Shown piece after piece: positions 34,843-45,504 of a stretch of DNA of 64,000 bases. A model generated the notes under the pieces. The model made no database searches, was not told where the DNA came from, and worked only from the letters and a program-made list of their open reading frames with translations. Location: assembly GCA_016779445.1 (NCBI GenBank), contig JADHNP010000002.1:1-64000 (forward strand), in the 5' to 3' direction. The number at the start of each line of letters is the position of its first letter. Positions within the stretch are counted from its first letter, which is position 1. Made by a program: the position numbers and the translations under genes. The stretch is from Luminiphilus sp. (GTDB lineage: Bacteria; Pseudomonadota; Gammaproteobacteria; Pseudomonadales; Halieaceae).

Positions 34843-35549
34843 TCGCGGCATCAGGAGAGATAGCTGTGCGCGAGGAAACGCCTTCTAATGGCTTAACGTT
34901 GCGTGGACGAACAGTACCGACCTACATTGCCGTAGAGGGGCCCATCGGCGTGGGGAAAACGACACTCGCGCGTCGCATTGCTGAGACCTTTGCGCACGAG
35001 CTGTTGCTGGAAGAGGCTGAGTTGAACCCCTTTTTGGAGCGTTTTTACCAGAACCGGCAGCAAACCGCGCTGGCGACACAGTTGTTCTTCCTCTTTCAAA
35101 GAGTACAGAAAATCACGGAGCTCAAGCAACGGGATATGTTTGACCAAAATCGCGTCGCTGACTTTGTGTTAGAAAAAGATCCATTATTCGCGCGAGTGAA
35201 TCTCGACGCCGACGAGTATGCGCTATACCAGAAAGTCTTTGAGAAGATGCGCGTAGACGCCCCCGTACCTGATCTTGTTATCTATCTACAGGCTAATCCT
35301 GATCGCCTGTTGGAAAGGATCGAGAAACGAGGAATTGATGCGGAACGACTCATCGAGCGGACATACCTTGAGCAACTGAATGAGGTGTACAGCGAGTTTT
35401 TCCTCTACTACGATGCCGCGCCGCTGCTGATCGTTAACGCCAACGATATTGACCTCACTCGGGGTGACAGAGATTATGAACAGCTCATCAACTATATGCT
35501 GGACATTAAAAAAGGTCGCCACTACTTCAATCCCACTTTTTTTAGCTGA
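34839..35549 (+). CDS. Deoxynucleoside kinase
   Basis: This 236-residue dNK-family enzyme phosphorylates deoxynucleosides for salvage. The P-loop GPIGVGKTT is at about 33-41, with the DRS-like region FDQNRVADFVLEKDPLFA and the LID segment RIEKRGIDAERLIE later. I take the ATG at 34839, which overlaps the folK stop as ATGA; a longer frame to 34797 would run into folK. Its position between folK and panB suggests cotranscription only; base specificity cannot be read. Confidence 0.88.
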   Translation: MIAASGEIAVREETPSNGLTLRGRTVPTYIAVEGPIGVGKTTLARRIAETFAHELLLEEAELNPFLERFYQNRQQTALATQLFFLFQRVQKITELKQRDMFDQNRVADFVLEKDPLFARVNLDADEYALYQKVFEKMRVDAPVPDLVIYLQANPDRLLERIEKRGIDAERLIERTYLEQLNEVYSEFFLYYDAAPLLIVNANDIDLTRGDRDYEQLINYMLDIKKGRHYFNPTFFS

Positions 35550-35585
35550 TTTGCACCAGCCAGCGACTGGCCGGGAGTTCGCCCT

Positions 35586-36380
35586 ATGAAAAAACGCATC
35601 ACCATCAGCACCCTCGACGCGATGAAAGCATCAGGTGAAAAGTTTGTGATGATTACTGCTTACGATGCGACCTTTGCGAGGCTCGCAAGTGAGGCCGGTG
35701 CAGAAACAATCTTGGTTGGGGACTCTTTGGGTATGGTGTTACAGGGGCATGAGACCACTATCCCCGTATCACTTGATTCAATGGCGTATCACACCGAATG
35801 TGTTGCACGAGCGCGTCCTCACTCACTGATCGTTGCAGACTTACCTTTCATGAGCTTCTCCAATTCAGATGATACGCTTCATGCCAGTACCCGACTCATG
35901 CAGGCCGGCGCACAAATGGTCAAGTTAGAGGGCGGTACCTGGCTTAGCGATAGTATTCACCGACTGGTTGAGCGTGGTGTGCCCGTATGCGCCCACCTTG
36001 GGCTGACACCACAATCGGTGAACGTCTTCGGCGGATATAGGGTCCAAGGCCGGACTCCAAAAGAAGCCAAATCGATTTTGGCTGACGCGGTAGAGATTCA
36101 GGACGCGGGTGCGAGCCTGCTGGTTCTGGAGTGTATTCCCGCCGAACTGGCGGCCGATATCTCCTCGAAGCTCGATATACCGGTAATCGGAATCGGTGCG
36201 GGAGGCGGAACTGATGCTCAGGTACTGGTACTGCATGATATGTTGGGTATGACAGATACGGCGCCCAAATTTGTCCAGAACTTCATGGAAGGCGCCACAT
36301 CTATTCAAGCTGCGTTACAAGCATTTGTCAGCGCGGTCAAATCTGGACAATATCCCCGAGAAGAGCATACGTACTCGTAG
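35586..36380 (+). CDS. panB: 3-methyl-2-oxobutanoate hydroxymethyltransferase
   Basis: This 264-residue enzyme makes ketopantoate from 2-oxoisovalerate with methylene-tetrahydrofolate, the first step to pantothenate and CoA. Marks are MITAYDATFARLASEAG (20-36), ILVGDSLGMVLQGH (metal-binding Asp), FGGYRVQGR and GIGAGGGTDAQVLVLHDMLGM. It is followed after 9 bp by panC. Its folate cofactor is made with the product of folK three genes upstream. Confidence 0.97.
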   Translation: MKKRITISTLDAMKASGEKFVMITAYDATFARLASEAGAETILVGDSLGMVLQGHETTIPVSLDSMAYHTECVARARPHSLIVADLPFMSFSNSDDTLHASTRLMQAGAQMVKLEGGTWLSDSIHRLVERGVPVCAHLGLTPQSVNVFGGYRVQGRTPKEAKSILADAVEIQDAGASLLVLECIPAELAADISSKLDIPVIGIGAGGGTDAQVLVLHDMLGMTDTAPKFVQNFMEGATSIQAALQAFVSAVKSGQYPREEHTYS

Positions 36381-36389
36381 GCGCCTGCG

Positions 36390-37244
36390 TTGATTATCAC
36401 CGCTGACTCACAGGCATTAAGTGAAAGGCTCCAAGCTCTGAGAGCCCAAAACACCACCGTCGGGTTTGTGCCAACGATGGGGAATCTCCATCAAGGCCAT
36501 TTGTCACTGATTCAGCAAGCGAGCAACGCAACTGACATTGTTGTCGTGTCGATCTTCGTTAACCCGATGCAATTTGCGGCGCATGAGGATCTCGACACGT
36601 ATCCACGCACGCTTGAGGCGGACTTCTCTGCACTACGGAACGTGAAGGTCGACATAGTTTTCACGCCCAGTGCGTCGGACATCTACCCTCACGGAAGCAA
36701 TAATGAAACTGCTATTCATGTCCCACTGCTGGGAGACGCGCTATGCGGAAAAGACCGCCCGGGGCATTTTGATGGTGTGTGCACTGTTGTTTACAAACTT
36801 TTTCAACTGGTGAAGCCCGACGTTGCGGTTTTTGGAGAAAAAGATCTGCAACAGCTGCTTATTATCAAAAAAATGACCCGTGACCTGAAATTACCCGTTG
36901 ATGTTCAAAGTGGCGCTACAAAACGAGCTGAGGATGGGCTTGCCCTGAGTTCACGCAACCAATATCTCTCCAAAAACGAGCGGGCACTTGCACCGCTGCT
37001 ATGGCAAACGCTACGGCACAGCGCCGAAAAACTGACAGCGAGCCCTGCTAACGACGCACGCCCCATATTGATAGCTGCACGTAAAACCCTAGAGCAAGCT
37101 GGGTTTTCAGTTGATTATCTCGAATTGCGGGCCATATCGACGCTGTCGGCAGCTCATGACGCAACGCAGGATTGCGCGCTATTTGTCGCGGCACGCCTTG
37201 GTCAAACTCGTCTGATCGACAACATTCAAATCCTCGCCACCTAG
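36390..37244 (+). CDS. panC: Pantothenate synthetase
   Basis: This 284-residue ligase joins pantoate and beta-alanine with ATP. VPTMGNLHQGHLSLI (about 27-41) holds the HIGH-like motif; VFGEKDLQQLLIIK and LALSSRNQYLS are further signatures. The start is a TTG at 36390, 9 bp after panB, fitting the family N-terminus. panD, needed to make beta-alanine, is not in this window. The last 4 bp overlap the convergent symporter gene. Confidence 0.96.
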   Translation: MIITADSQALSERLQALRAQNTTVGFVPTMGNLHQGHLSLIQQASNATDIVVVSIFVNPMQFAAHEDLDTYPRTLEADFSALRNVKVDIVFTPSASDIYPHGSNNETAIHVPLLGDALCGKDRPGHFDGVCTVVYKLFQLVKPDVAVFGEKDLQQLLIIKKMTRDLKLPVDVQSGATKRAEDGLALSSRNQYLSKNERALAPLLWQTLRHSAEKLTASPANDARPILIAARKTLEQAGFSVDYLELRAISTLSAAHDATQDCALFVAARLGQTRLIDNIQILAT

Positions 37245-38965
37245 CGAGGCTCAAGCGAGACGGGCACGCGAATTTCCTCCACCAATTGTTGCACTGCGGC
37301 AGGCGGAGGCGCGGTCATATAGGTTACGGCCAACGTCACAGCAAAGTTAACCAAGGCACCCACTACGCCAAAAGCGTTGGGCTCAATTCCCAAAAACCAG
37401 TTGGGAGGCATATCACCGAGAAAACCGGTGCCCGGTATGAACATGATGCCTTTGTGCTGGAACACATAGGCCAATGTGACGCCCAATCCCGCCAGCATGC
37501 CAAGAATAGCGCCTTCACGCGTCACCCTTTTGGAAAAAATACCCAGGAAAAGCGCCGGGAAAAGAGAGGATGCCGCCAAGCCAAAGGCTAGCGCTACCGT
37601 CCCCGCTGCAAATCCGGGCGGATTCAATCCGAGATATCCCGCACCCAGCACTGCACCCGCCATAGCAACCCGTGAAGCCATCAGCTCTTGCCGTTCGGAA
37701 ATATGAGGCATAAAGGTTCTTTTCAGTAAATCATGTGATATTGCCGATGAGATCGCGAGTAATAGCCCTGCTGCGGTCGAGAGTGCGGCGGCTAGACCTC
37801 CTGCGGCAACCAGCGCGATCACCCAATGAGGTAACTGGGCGATTTCTGGGTTCGCCAGTACAAGAATATCGTTATCTAACATCACGAGTTCATTCGTATC
37901 TGGGTCAGCCGAATACTGGATGTGGCCATCGCCATTTTTATCATCAATTCCCAAAAGCCCAGTGCGCTCCCAATTCCTAAACCACTCCGGACGCTCCTCA
38001 ATAGCCAGATGCTGATTGGGTTCGGGTTGCAGCGTCTGCATGATATTAAGCCGAGCCATTGCAGCAACTGCGGGCGCGGTAGTGTATAAAATCGCAATAA
38101 ATACCAATGCCCATCCGGCAGATGTTCTCGCCGCGCTTACCGTAGGCACGGTGAAAAAACGGATGATGACGTGAGGTAGCCCGGCGGTTCCGATCATTAG
38201 TGACGCCGTGAAGGCCGCCATGTTGAGCGTACTGCCCCGCACCGAGGTGGTATATTCCTGAAAGCCAAGATCCAAAAGCGTTTGGTCGAGCTTTTGCAGT
38301 AGATAGGTACCATCGGCGAGCGTAGAGCCCAATCCCAACTGAGGGATCGGCTGACCTGTCAGCTGCAAACTGATAAAAATGGCTGGCACCGTGTATGCAA
38401 AAATCAGCACGCAAAACTGGGCAATCTGGGTGTAGGTAATACCCTTCATACCACCGAGTACAGCGTAAAAAAAGACAATCACCATGCCCGAGAAGAGACC
38501 AGTTTCGTAATCTGTCTCGAGAAAGCGGGAGAAGGCAACTCCGATTCCTTTCATTTGACCTATCACATAGGTTACCGAGCAGATGATAAGGCAGATAACG
38601 GCTACGACACGCGCAGTATCGGAATAGTAGCGATCGCCGATAAATTCAGGCACGGTAAATTTTCCGTACTTTCTCAAATACGGCGCAATGAGCATGGCGA
38701 GGAGGACATAGCCCCCTGTCCAACCCATCAAGAAAACGGACCCTCCATACCCGTTATAGGAGAGCCCAATCAGACCTGCCATCGAAATAAAGGATGCCGC
38801 TGACATCCAATCGGCCGCAGTAGCCATGCCATTGGCGACCGGGTGAATCCCCTTCCCCGCCACATAAAATTCTTGTGTTGTGCCTGCTCTGGAGCGGATC
38901 GCGATCAAAATATAGACTGCGAATGTGGCACCGACCACCCAGTAGGTTGTCTCTGTCAGCGTCAC
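37241..38965 (-). CDS. Sodium:solute symporter, large subunit (ActP-like)
   Basis: This 574-residue SSS-family transporter has about 13 membrane helices. The conserved ADWMSAASFISMAGL (about 51-65) and the ALSTAAGLLLAISSAISHDL segment (about 390-409) mark the sodium-binding core. Long soluble inserts occur around residues 320-370, with an acidic DDKNGDGHIQYSADPDTNE that resembles a calcium-binding loop. It overlaps its small partner gene by 4 bp. With the acetyl-CoA synthetase gene divergently next to it, it may import acetate or another short carboxylate (inference). Confidence 0.9.
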   Translation of the reverse strand: MTLTETTYWVVGATFAVYILIAIRSRAGTTQEFYVAGKGIHPVANGMATAADWMSAASFISMAGLIGLSYNGYGGSVFLMGWTGGYVLLAMLIAPYLRKYGKFTVPEFIGDRYYSDTARVVAVICLIICSVTYVIGQMKGIGVAFSRFLETDYETGLFSGMVIVFFYAVLGGMKGITYTQIAQFCVLIFAYTVPAIFISLQLTGQPIPQLGLGSTLADGTYLLQKLDQTLLDLGFQEYTTSVRGSTLNMAAFTASLMIGTAGLPHVIIRFFTVPTVSAARTSAGWALVFIAILYTTAPAVAAMARLNIMQTLQPEPNQHLAIEERPEWFRNWERTGLLGIDDKNGDGHIQYSADPDTNELVMLDNDILVLANPEIAQLPHWVIALVAAGGLAAALSTAAGLLLAISSAISHDLLKRTFMPHISERQELMASRVAMAGAVLGAGYLGLNPPGFAAGTVALAFGLAASSLFPALFLGIFSKRVTREGAILGMLAGLGVTLAYVFQHKGIMFIPGTGFLGDMPPNWFLGIEPNAFGVVGALVNFAVTLAVTYMTAPPPAAVQQLVEEIRVPVSLEPR

Positions 38966-39249
38966 TCCCCGGGCTCCTCAAGACCAAGCCGTTGCTCTAA
39001 CCTCGCCATGAGCCTAGCGTAAACAAAAATCAATATGATAAAGACATAGATCGCGCCCTGTTGGGCAAACCAGAAGCCCAGCTTGAAACCGCCCAGCTGA
39101 AAATCATTGAGAGGTTCCACCCACAAGACGCCACAACCCAAACTAACCAGAAACCAGACTGTGCCCAAAATAAGCATCCAACGACGATTCTCTCGCCAGT
39201 AGGTTCCGCGAAGCGCTTCGAGATCTTCTGGTTGCATGACAGTCTCCAC
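38962..39249 (-). CDS. DUF4212 small membrane subunit of the sodium:solute symporter
   Basis: This 95-residue protein has two membrane helices (about 26-46 and 63-84). YWRENRRWMLILGTVWFLVS and the AQQGAIYVFIILIFVYA helix are typical of the DUF4212 small subunit that accompanies SSS transporters. The 4-bp ATGA overlap with the large subunit supports a fixed complex. It is divergent from the acetyl-CoA synthetase gene. Confidence 0.9.
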   Translation of the reverse strand: METVMQPEDLEALRGTYWRENRRWMLILGTVWFLVSLGCGVLWVEPLNDFQLGGFKLGFWFAQQGAIYVFIILIFVYARLMARLEQRLGLEEPGE

Positions 39250-39375
39250 GTTGTGCTAAGTTGCTGTTGGTTATGATAGACCGCTCACTCAGGCAGCAAC
39301 ATCACTTTTCACAGAGATCTGCCGCGGCTTAATCCTATTTAGCGAAGATAAGGAGCGCTCTGCTTTGAACAAACA

Positions 39376-39400
39376 ACACAGTTGTTGTCGAAAACTGTGT
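39376..39400. repeat. Inverted repeats upstream of acetyl-CoA synthetase
   Basis: ACACAGTT (39376-39383) pairs with AACTGTGT (39393-39400) across 9 nt. An overlapping smaller palindrome AACAAC-ACA-GTTGTT (39372-39386) uses the same left arm, so the two folds exclude each other. They lie 41-69 bp before the ATG at 39441. It could be an operator or a leader structure. Confidence 0.5.
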
Positions 39401-39440
39401 CACTTAACATCCGTGTTCTCTCACCCACTGGACGCGACCG

Positions 39441-41363
39441 ATGACAGACCCGGCTAAATACAACGTGCCTGCGAGTTTCAGCGATGCTCACATCACACCT
39501 GAGCGATATCAGGCCCTCTACCAACAGTCTATGGAGGATCCAGATACATTCTGGTCGGAGCAGGCAACGTTACTCGATTGGCACACGCCATGGAGTGCTA
39601 TTTCCGACACGGACATTAGCACTGGAGCGGCTCGCTGGTTTGTCGGAGCGCAACTCAATGTTTCAGTCAATTGTATTGATCGACACCTGCCACAACGTGC
39701 CAACGACATCGCCCTCATTTGGGAGGGAGATGACCCCAACGAGAGCCAGGCATTTTCCTTTCAGGATCTCAAAAATGAGGTCTGCCGCTTTGCAAACGTC
39801 CTAAAAGCTCAGGGAGTGAGCAAAGGCGATCGCGTTTGTATCTATATGCCCATGATCCCGGAAGCCGCGTTTGCGATGTTGGCCTGTAGTCGTATTGGCG
39901 CCATCCACTCTGTTGTGTTCGGTGGTTTTTCACCGGAAGCACTCAAGGATCGCATCAATGACTCCTCCTGCAGACTGGTTGTCACGGCAGATGAAGGTGT
40001 ACGCGGGGGGAAAACCATACCTCTTAAAGCCAATGTTGATGTCGCCGTGACAGATACGGAGTGTGTCGACAGCGTCATTGTCGTTCGGCGAACAGGTGTA
40101 GAGATCGATTGGCTGGCACATCGAGATATCTGGTATCACGAGGCCGTCGCGGCCGTCAGTGATGACTGCGAACCAGAATGGATGGACAGCGAGGATCCAT
40201 TATTCATCCTCTATACCTCAGGCTCGACGGGAAAACCCAAAGGCGTACTTCACACAACGGGCGGCTATCTTCTCCAAGCCGCCATGTCGATGAAATACGT
40301 CTTTGACTACCGCGAGGGAGAAACTTACTGGTGCACCGCAGACGTGGGCTGGGTGACCGGGCACACTTACATCGTCTACGGGCCGCTGGCAATTGGCGCG
40401 AAAACTTTGATGTTCGAGGGTGTGCCAACGTACCCTGAGGCAGACCGGTTCTGGGCCATAATCGCGAAGCACCGCGTCAATTTATTCTTCACTGCGCCCA
40501 CCGCCATTCGCGCACTTCATAGTCTCGGAGATACCTGGGTGACGTCTCAGGATCGCAGCTCGTTGCGCATCATTGGATCGGTAGGTGAACCGATCAACCC
40601 CGAGGCATGGGAGTGGTATCACCGTGTTGTGGGAGAAAGTCGCTGTCCGATTGTCGATACGTGGTGGCAAACTGAAACCGGTGGGGTGATGATCACCCCC
40701 CTCCCGGGCGCCCATGCGCTGAAACCCGGGTTCGCCAGTTATCCCTTCTTCGGTGTCGAGCCGGCATTGCTCGACGAGAACGGGGCTGAAATACGAGGAG
40801 CCGGCGCGGGTTACCTGGTTATCAAACGAAGCTGGCCAGCCCAGATACGCACCGTCTTCGGTGATCATCAACGTATGGTAGACACTTACTTCACGACCTA
40901 CCCCGGCTACTACTTTACTGGTGATGGCGCACTCAGGGACGAAGACGGCTATCTACGCATCACAGGTCGCGTGGACGATGTCTTAAATGTTTCTGGTCAC
41001 CGCATGGGGACTGCAGAGGTGGAGAGCGCTCTGGTACTACACGAGGATATCGCCGAGGCAGCAGTCGTTGGGTTCCCGCACGACATTAAAGGCCAGGGTA
41101 TCTATGCTTACGTGACGCCGATGAGTGGCGTAGAGGACAATGAGACGCTCCGTACCGAACTGATTGCACTGTGCGTCAAGGAAATCGGTCCCATCGCCAA
41201 GCCAGACAAGATTCAATGGGCGCCAGGGCTACCCAAAACGCGGTCCGGCAAGATTATGCGTCGTATCTTGCGTAAGATAGCGGAAGACGAGCTCGACCAT
41301 CTTGGCGATATCTCAACGCTTGCCGACCCCAGCGTGGTGAGACAACTTATTGACTCCAAGTAA
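39441..41363 (+). CDS. acs: Acetyl-CoA synthetase
   Basis: This 640-residue AMP-forming ligase activates acetate to acetyl-Co[20 protein letters not shown] (about 257-275) is the adenylate P-loop, and WWQTETGG is the adenine/acetate pocket. Near the C-terminus [11 protein letters not shown] holds the catalytic Lys that is controlled by acetylation in this family. The length is normal. It is divergent from the sodium symporter pair, which suggests a combined acetate uptake and use module (inference). Confidence 0.97.
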   Translation: MTDPAKYNVPASFSDAHITPERYQALYQQSMEDPDTFWSEQATLLDWHTPWSAISDTDISTGAARWFVGAQLNVSVNCIDRHLPQRANDIALIWEGDDPNESQAFSFQDLKNEVCRFANVLKAQGVSKGDRVCIYMPMIPEAAFAMLACSRIGAIHSVVFGGFSPEALKDRINDSSCRLVVTADEGVRGGKTIPLKANVDVAVTDTECVDSVIVVRRTGVEIDWLAHRDIWYHEAVAAVSDDCEPEWMDSEDPLFILYTSGSTGKPKGVLHTTGGYLLQAAMSMKYVFDYREGETYWCTADVGWVTGHTYIVYGPLAIGAKTLMFEGVPTYPEADRFWAIIAKHRVNLFFTAPTAIRALHSLGDTWVTSQDRSSLRIIGSVGEPINPEAWEWYHRVVGESRCPIVDTWWQTETGGVMITPLPGAHALKPGFASYPFFGVEPALLDENGAEIRGAGAGYLVIKRSWPAQIRTVFGDHQRMVDTYFTTYPGYYFTGDGALRDEDGYLRITGRVDDVLNVSGHRMGTAEVESALVLHEDIAEAAVVGFPHDIKGQGIYAYVTPMSGVEDNETLRTELIALCVKEIGPIAKPDKIQWAPGLPKTRSGKIMRRILRKIAEDELDHLGDISTLADPSVVRQLIDSK

Positions 41364-41435
41364 GCGATAGGCAGCGTGGTCATTCTTTGAGCCGGAGCCC
41401 ACGGTAATCTGCTGCCAGGCGTATGGATGGTTTGA

Positions 41436-42851
41436 ATGAGCAATAAATCACAACCCTCATTCCAGGTCGCCTTTGCCCTGTTTTTGGCCATCGTGGGTAT
41501 TATTGCAGTTGGGTCTGCGGTACTCGGGACATCCATCCACGTTCTATTAATAGTAGCCCTCACCTTAACCTGCTACCTATCCTCGCAACTTGGCTATAGC
41601 CTAGAGGAATTGATCGAGTGCATGGCCAGAACTATTGGCCAGTCGATGTCGGCACTGCTCGTATTCATACTTATTGGATGCATAATTGGTGCCTGGATTC
41701 ATTCCGGAACCGTTCCTGCATTGATCTTTTATGGACTTGAATTCCTACCGCCAAAATACTTTTTACCGGCTGGGTTGGTAATCTGCAGTATTGCTTCAGT
41801 CGTGACGGGTACATCATGGGGGACCATAGGCACTGTCGGTCTGGCCTTGTTGGGCGTAGGCATTGGTCTTGGGATTCCGCCGGGGCTTGTTGCAGGAATG
41901 ATCATTTCAGGCGCATTTTTTGGAGATAAAATGTCGCCTATTTCCGATACTACCAATCTGGCGGCGCTAACAGCCAAGACGACTATTTACAGTCATATTG
42001 GCTCTATGCTCTTCACCACCATCCCCGCGTATATAGTCACTCTCGTGCTATTCACTTTAGTCGGATTAGGCTATTCAGGCGCTGAAAATGTTGACGCGGC
42101 TGAGGTTGCTCTCATTCAGGAAGTGCTTGCAACAGAATTTGACTTAAACCCGATGGTACTGGCGCCCATGGTGGCATTGCTTACCATGATGATAGTGAGG
42201 GTGCATACGCTACCGGCTATGTTAACCGGTGTAGTCGTGGCGACGATCGTATCGCTGGTTTTTCAAGACGCCAGTTTAGCGTCAGCGCTAACGGCAATTA
42301 ACGAGGGGTATACGAATAAGACAGGGGTTGAGGTTGTAGATGCGCTGATAGTGCGAGGGGGAATCCAAAGTATGATGTACACCTTCTCGTTAACCTTTAT
42401 TGCCCTGTCGCTAGGTGGAGTGCTTGATCAGGTTGGCTATCTTCGGGTAGTCGTCGAGAAAACAATTGAAAAAATCAAGTCTGCGGCCAGCATGATTACT
42501 TTTGTGCTGTTTTCAACCGCATTTTCGAATGCGGCAACAGGCGACACCTACATTTCTATTATTCTCAACGGCAGCCTCTACGGTGACACATTTGACAGAA
42601 CGGGCCTTGATAGAAGCACGCTTAGTCGACTACTGGAGGAAGGTGGAACGATGACTGGTGCGCTGATTCCGTGGACGTCTACAGGGGCTTTTATCACTGG
42701 CACCCTTGGTGTCTCAACTTTGTCCTATCTACCTTATTGCTTTTTGAACATAATCAATCCAATGCTATCCATTGCGCTGGCGTACATCGGGATAATAACC
42801 TTCAGGGATGTTTCCAGGATTGTCGCCGCTAAAAGAGCCGATGCATTGTAA
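41436..42851 (+). CDS. nhaC: Na+/H+ antiporter NhaC
   Basis: This 471-residue inner-membrane antiporter has about 11 helices. GTSWGTIGTVGLALLGVGIGLG (near 128-149) and the ion-binding SGAFFGDKMSPISDTTNLA (about 160-178) are the family marks. The internal QSMMYTFSLTFIALSLGG helix and the C-terminal EEGGTMTGALIPW are also typical. Such proteins export sodium and control pH, fitting a marine cell. It is a separate gene 72 bp after acs, in the same direction. Confidence 0.93.
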   Translation: MSNKSQPSFQVAFALFLAIVGIIAVGSAVLGTSIHVLLIVALTLTCYLSSQLGYSLEELIECMARTIGQSMSALLVFILIGCIIGAWIHSGTVPALIFYGLEFLPPKYFLPAGLVICSIASVVTGTSWGTIGTVGLALLGVGIGLGIPPGLVAGMIISGAFFGDKMSPISDTTNLAALTAKTTIYSHIGSMLFTTIPAYIVTLVLFTLVGLGYSGAENVDAAEVALIQEVLATEFDLNPMVLAPMVALLTMMIVRVHTLPAMLTGVVVATIVSLVFQDASLASALTAINEGYTNKTGVEVVDALIVRGGIQSMMYTFSLTFIALSLGGVLDQVGYLRVVVEKTIEKIKSAASMITFVLFSTAFSNAATGDTYISIILNGSLYGDTFDRTGLDRSTLSRLLEEGGTMTGALIPWTSTGAFITGTLGVSTLSYLPYCFLNIINPMLSIALAYIGIITFRDVSRIVAAKRADAL

Positions 42852-42866
42852 GCAGCCTCCGCGTCC

Positions 42867-42894
42867 AAAAAAAACCGCGGCCAGTGCCGCGGTT
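42867..42894 (-). terminator. Intrinsic terminator of the rimP-pnp operon
   Basis: AACCGCGGC-CAGT-GCCGCGGTT is a perfect 9-bp stem (42873-42894). On the minus strand it runs straight into eight T (complement of 42867-42874), a textbook terminator about 53 bp after the pnp stop. On the plus strand, where nhaC ends at 42851, the following TTCATTTC is weak, but the same stem may help end nhaC. Confidence 0.85.
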
Positions 42895-42946
42895 CATTTC
42901 TGCTAAGCAAGGCGCCTCACTTTACAGCGCACTGCGAATAGAGCGC

Positions 42947-45097
42947 CTATTCCTGTTCCAGCGATTCCGGTTCAGCTGAGTCATCATGTCCCTCGGGATC
43001 AGCTGGCGCAGTGGCCTCGGCTGCAATCTCTCGCATCGACAGTTTTATCCGACCACGCTGATCGACGTCCAGCACCTTGACCTGCACTTCCTGACCTTCC
43101 GAAAGGTAATCGGACACATTCTCAACACGCTCATCGGCAATCTGTGAGATATGAACCAACCCGTCTTTACCAGGAAGAATGGTTACGAAGGCGCCGAAAT
43201 CAACAATTCGCGCGACAGTGCCAGTATAGATCTCTCCCACTTCGGCCTCTGCCGTGATGGCCATAATCATCTCGATAGCGGCGTCTCGGGAAGCGGCATT
43301 TTGACCAAACACCTTCACTGTGCCGTCGTCGTTGATGTCGACGGTCGCACCCGATTCCTCCGTTATCTGGCGAATGGTTGCGCCACCCTTGCCGATAATG
43401 TCGCGAATCTTGTCCTGATCCACTTTTAAGCTGCTCATACTCGGTGCGTTGTCAGAAGTGATCTCGCGGGGTGCGTCAAGCACGGTGTTCATCTGCCCAA
43501 GAATATGAAGCCTCGCCTCAAGCGCCTGCTCCAACGCGCGCTCCATGATCTCCTCGTTGATGCCCTCGATTTTGATATCCATCTGCAATGCAGTTACACC
43601 CTTGGCAGTACCTGCAACCTTGAAGTCCATATCGCCGAGGTGGTCCTCATCACCTAAAATGTCGGTTAACACAGCAAACTGATTACCGTCTTTAACAAGA
43701 CCCATGGCAATACCCGCTACTGGAGCAGACAGTGGTACCCCAGCCGCCATCATTGAAAGCGAGCCGACACAAACTGATGCCATGGAGCTAGAGCCGTTGG
43801 ACTCAGTAATCTCTGAGACAACGCGTATGGTGTAAGGAAACTCTTCCTCATCTGGCAACACTGCTGCCAAACCGCGTCTTGCCAGCCGTCCATGACCGAC
43901 TTCACGACGGCTAGTAAAACCGATGCGCCCCGCTTCTCCCACAGAGTAGGGTGGGAAATTATAATGGAGCATAAATGGGTCACGGCGTTCACCTTCCAAA
44001 GCGTCAATGATCTGCGCGTCCCGGGTGGACCCCAGCGTGACTGCACCAATGGCCTGGGTTTCGCCACGGGTAAAGAGTGCAGAACCGTGCGCCTTCGACA
44101 GAACATCAACTTCGCAGGCAATCGCCCTGACCGTGCGATTATCACGCCCGTCAATGCGCGGTTCGCCCGCCAGAATACGGCTACGAACAATGTTCTTTTC
44201 GAGGGTCTTAAAGATGTCTTTAACGTCGTCTGGGGCTGGGCCATCATCTGTTGCAAGTTGAGCAACGACCTCGTCTTTTACTTGACCGACACGCTCATAG
44301 CGCGCAGCTTTCTCGGTGATTCGGTAAGCCTCTCCCAATGGCCCGGAGGCGGCAGCCTGCACCGCTGCAACCAATTCTGCATCCGCTTCCGGAGCCTGCC
44401 ACTCCCAGCGCGGCTTGCCAGCTTCAGCCACGAGCTCGTTGATTGCATTGATAACTGTTTGCATCTCCTGATGCGCGAACAACACAGCGCCCAACATTTG
44501 ATCTTCAGTGAGCTCTTTAGCCTGCGACTCCACCATCAGCACTGCATCTTTCGTACCGGCCACCACCATATCGAGCTGGCTATCTGCCAACGCCGAATAT
44601 GTCGGGTTTAAAATGTAGCCACTGGCTTCGGTAAAGCCCACCCGCGCACCCCCTATCGGGCCGTTAAATGGACAACCTGAGATCGCCAGAGCCGCTGAAG
44701 TGCCAATCATCGCTGGGATATCAGGGTCAGTCTCTTTATCAGCTGACATGACTGTGCAAACTACCTGTACCTCATTCATAAATCCGTCTGCAAAGAGCGG
44801 GCGAATAGGTCGATCAATCAAGCGCGATGTCAAAGTCTCTTTTTCACTGGGTCGCGCTTCTCGCTTAAAAAACCCACCCGGAATTTTTCCAACCGAATAA
44901 GTCTTTTCGATGTAATGCACGCCCAAAGGAAAGAATGCTTGTCCTGGCTTCGCTTTAGGGTCGGCAACGACGGTACACAGCACGCTAGTGCTTCCCATCG
45001 ATATCAATACTGATCCGGACGCCTGTCGTGCAATACGGCCGGTTTCCAGCGTGACTTCTTGGTCACCGTACTGGAACGTTTTTTTCACTACATTCAC
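42947..45097 (-). CDS. pnp: Polynucleotide phosphorylase
   Basis: This 716-residue 3'-5' phosphorolytic exonuclease is a core of the RNA degradosome. Two RNase PH domains (about 1-230 and 310-545) are linked by a helical domain. A KH domain (about 555-615, [12 protein letters not shown]) and an S1 domain (about 620-690, [13 protein letters not shown]) follow, and the C-terminal tail is acidic. It is the last gene of the operon that starts with the initiator tRNA. A hairpin at 45120-45138 separates it from rpsO. Confidence 0.98.
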   Translation of the reverse strand: MNVVKKTFQYGDQEVTLETGRIARQASGSVLISMGSTSVLCTVVADPKAKPGQAFFPLGVHYIEKTYSVGKIPGGFFKREARPSEKETLTSRLIDRPIRPLFADGFMNEVQVVCTVMSADKETDPDIPAMIGTSAALAISGCPFNGPIGGARVGFTEASGYILNPTYSALADSQLDMVVAGTKDAVLMVESQAKELTEDQMLGAVLFAHQEMQTVINAINELVAEAGKPRWEWQAPEADAELVAAVQAAASGPLGEAYRITEKAARYERVGQVKDEVVAQLATDDGPAPDDVKDIFKTLEKNIVRSRILAGEPRIDGRDNRTVRAIACEVDVLSKAHGSALFTRGETQAIGAVTLGSTRDAQIIDALEGERRDPFMLHYNFPPYSVGEAGRIGFTSRREVGHGRLARRGLAAVLPDEEEFPYTIRVVSEITESNGSSSMASVCVGSLSMMAAGVPLSAPVAGIAMGLVKDGNQFAVLTDILGDEDHLGDMDFKVAGTAKGVTALQMDIKIEGINEEIMERALEQALEARLHILGQMNTVLDAPREITSDNAPSMSSLKVDQDKIRDIIGKGGATIRQITEESGATVDINDDGTVKVFGQNAASRDAAIEMIMAITAEAEVGEIYTGTVARIVDFGAFVTILPGKDGLVHISQIADERVENVSDYLSEGQEVQVKVLDVDQRGRIKLSMREIAAEATAPADPEGHDDSAEPESLEQE

Positions 45098-45119
45098 TTG
45101 TCTTCTCCAAATATGACGA

Positions 45120-45138
45120 GGCCGGCGCTGGGCCGGCC
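45120..45138 (-). terminator. Hairpin between rpsO and pnp
   Basis: GGCCGGC-GCTGG-GCCGGCC is a perfect 7-bp GC stem just after the rpsO stop. No T-run follows on the minus strand. In E. coli this junction holds an attenuating terminator and the RNase III site of the pnp leader; this hairpin may be the equivalent. Confidence 0.5.
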
Positions 45139-45149
45139 CTTTCTGATCC

Positions 45150-45419
45150 TCAGCGGCGCAGACCCAACCGCTTAATCAACTCTGCATAGCGGGCGGTATC
45201 TTTCTGCTTGAGGTAGTCGAGTAACTTTCGACGCTGGTTCACCATACGAATCAGGCCACGTCGAGAGTGGTGGTCCTGAGAATGGTCCTTAAAGTGGGAC
45301 TGCAGCTGCTCTATATTTGCCGTGAGCAATGCGACCTGTACTTCCGGAGATCCGGTGTCGCCATCTGACTGCTGGTAATCGGTAACAATTTGCGCCTTGG
45401 TGGCTGCGTCCAACGCCAT
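45150..45419 (-). CDS. rpsO: 30S ribosomal protein S15
   Basis: This 89-residue ribosomal protein, all helical, binds 16S rRNA and bridges to the 50S subunit. [29 protein letters not shown] is interrupted nowhere; [20 protein letters not shown] is the rRNA-binding part. The length equals that of E. coli S15. It lies between truB and pnp as is usual. The 85 bp upstream could hold the site for feedback control known in E. coli, but I cannot confirm a fold. Confidence 0.98.
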   Translation of the reverse strand: MALDAATKAQIVTDYQQSDGDTGSPEVQVALLTANIEQLQSHFKDHSQDHHSRRGLIRMVNQRRKLLDYLKQKDTARYAELIKRLGLRR

Positions 45420-45504
45420 GGTGCTTTCTCCAACCTGCTTGTTAAAAGCGAGCCTATCCGTGCAGGTTTACAGACAGGTTCGCAAGTCGGCTAGTGCCGT
45501 AAAT

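Noticed and set aside
43892..44611. 239-codon plus-strand frame within pnp
   Set aside because: It lies opposite the conserved RNase PH domains and shows no recognisable motif.
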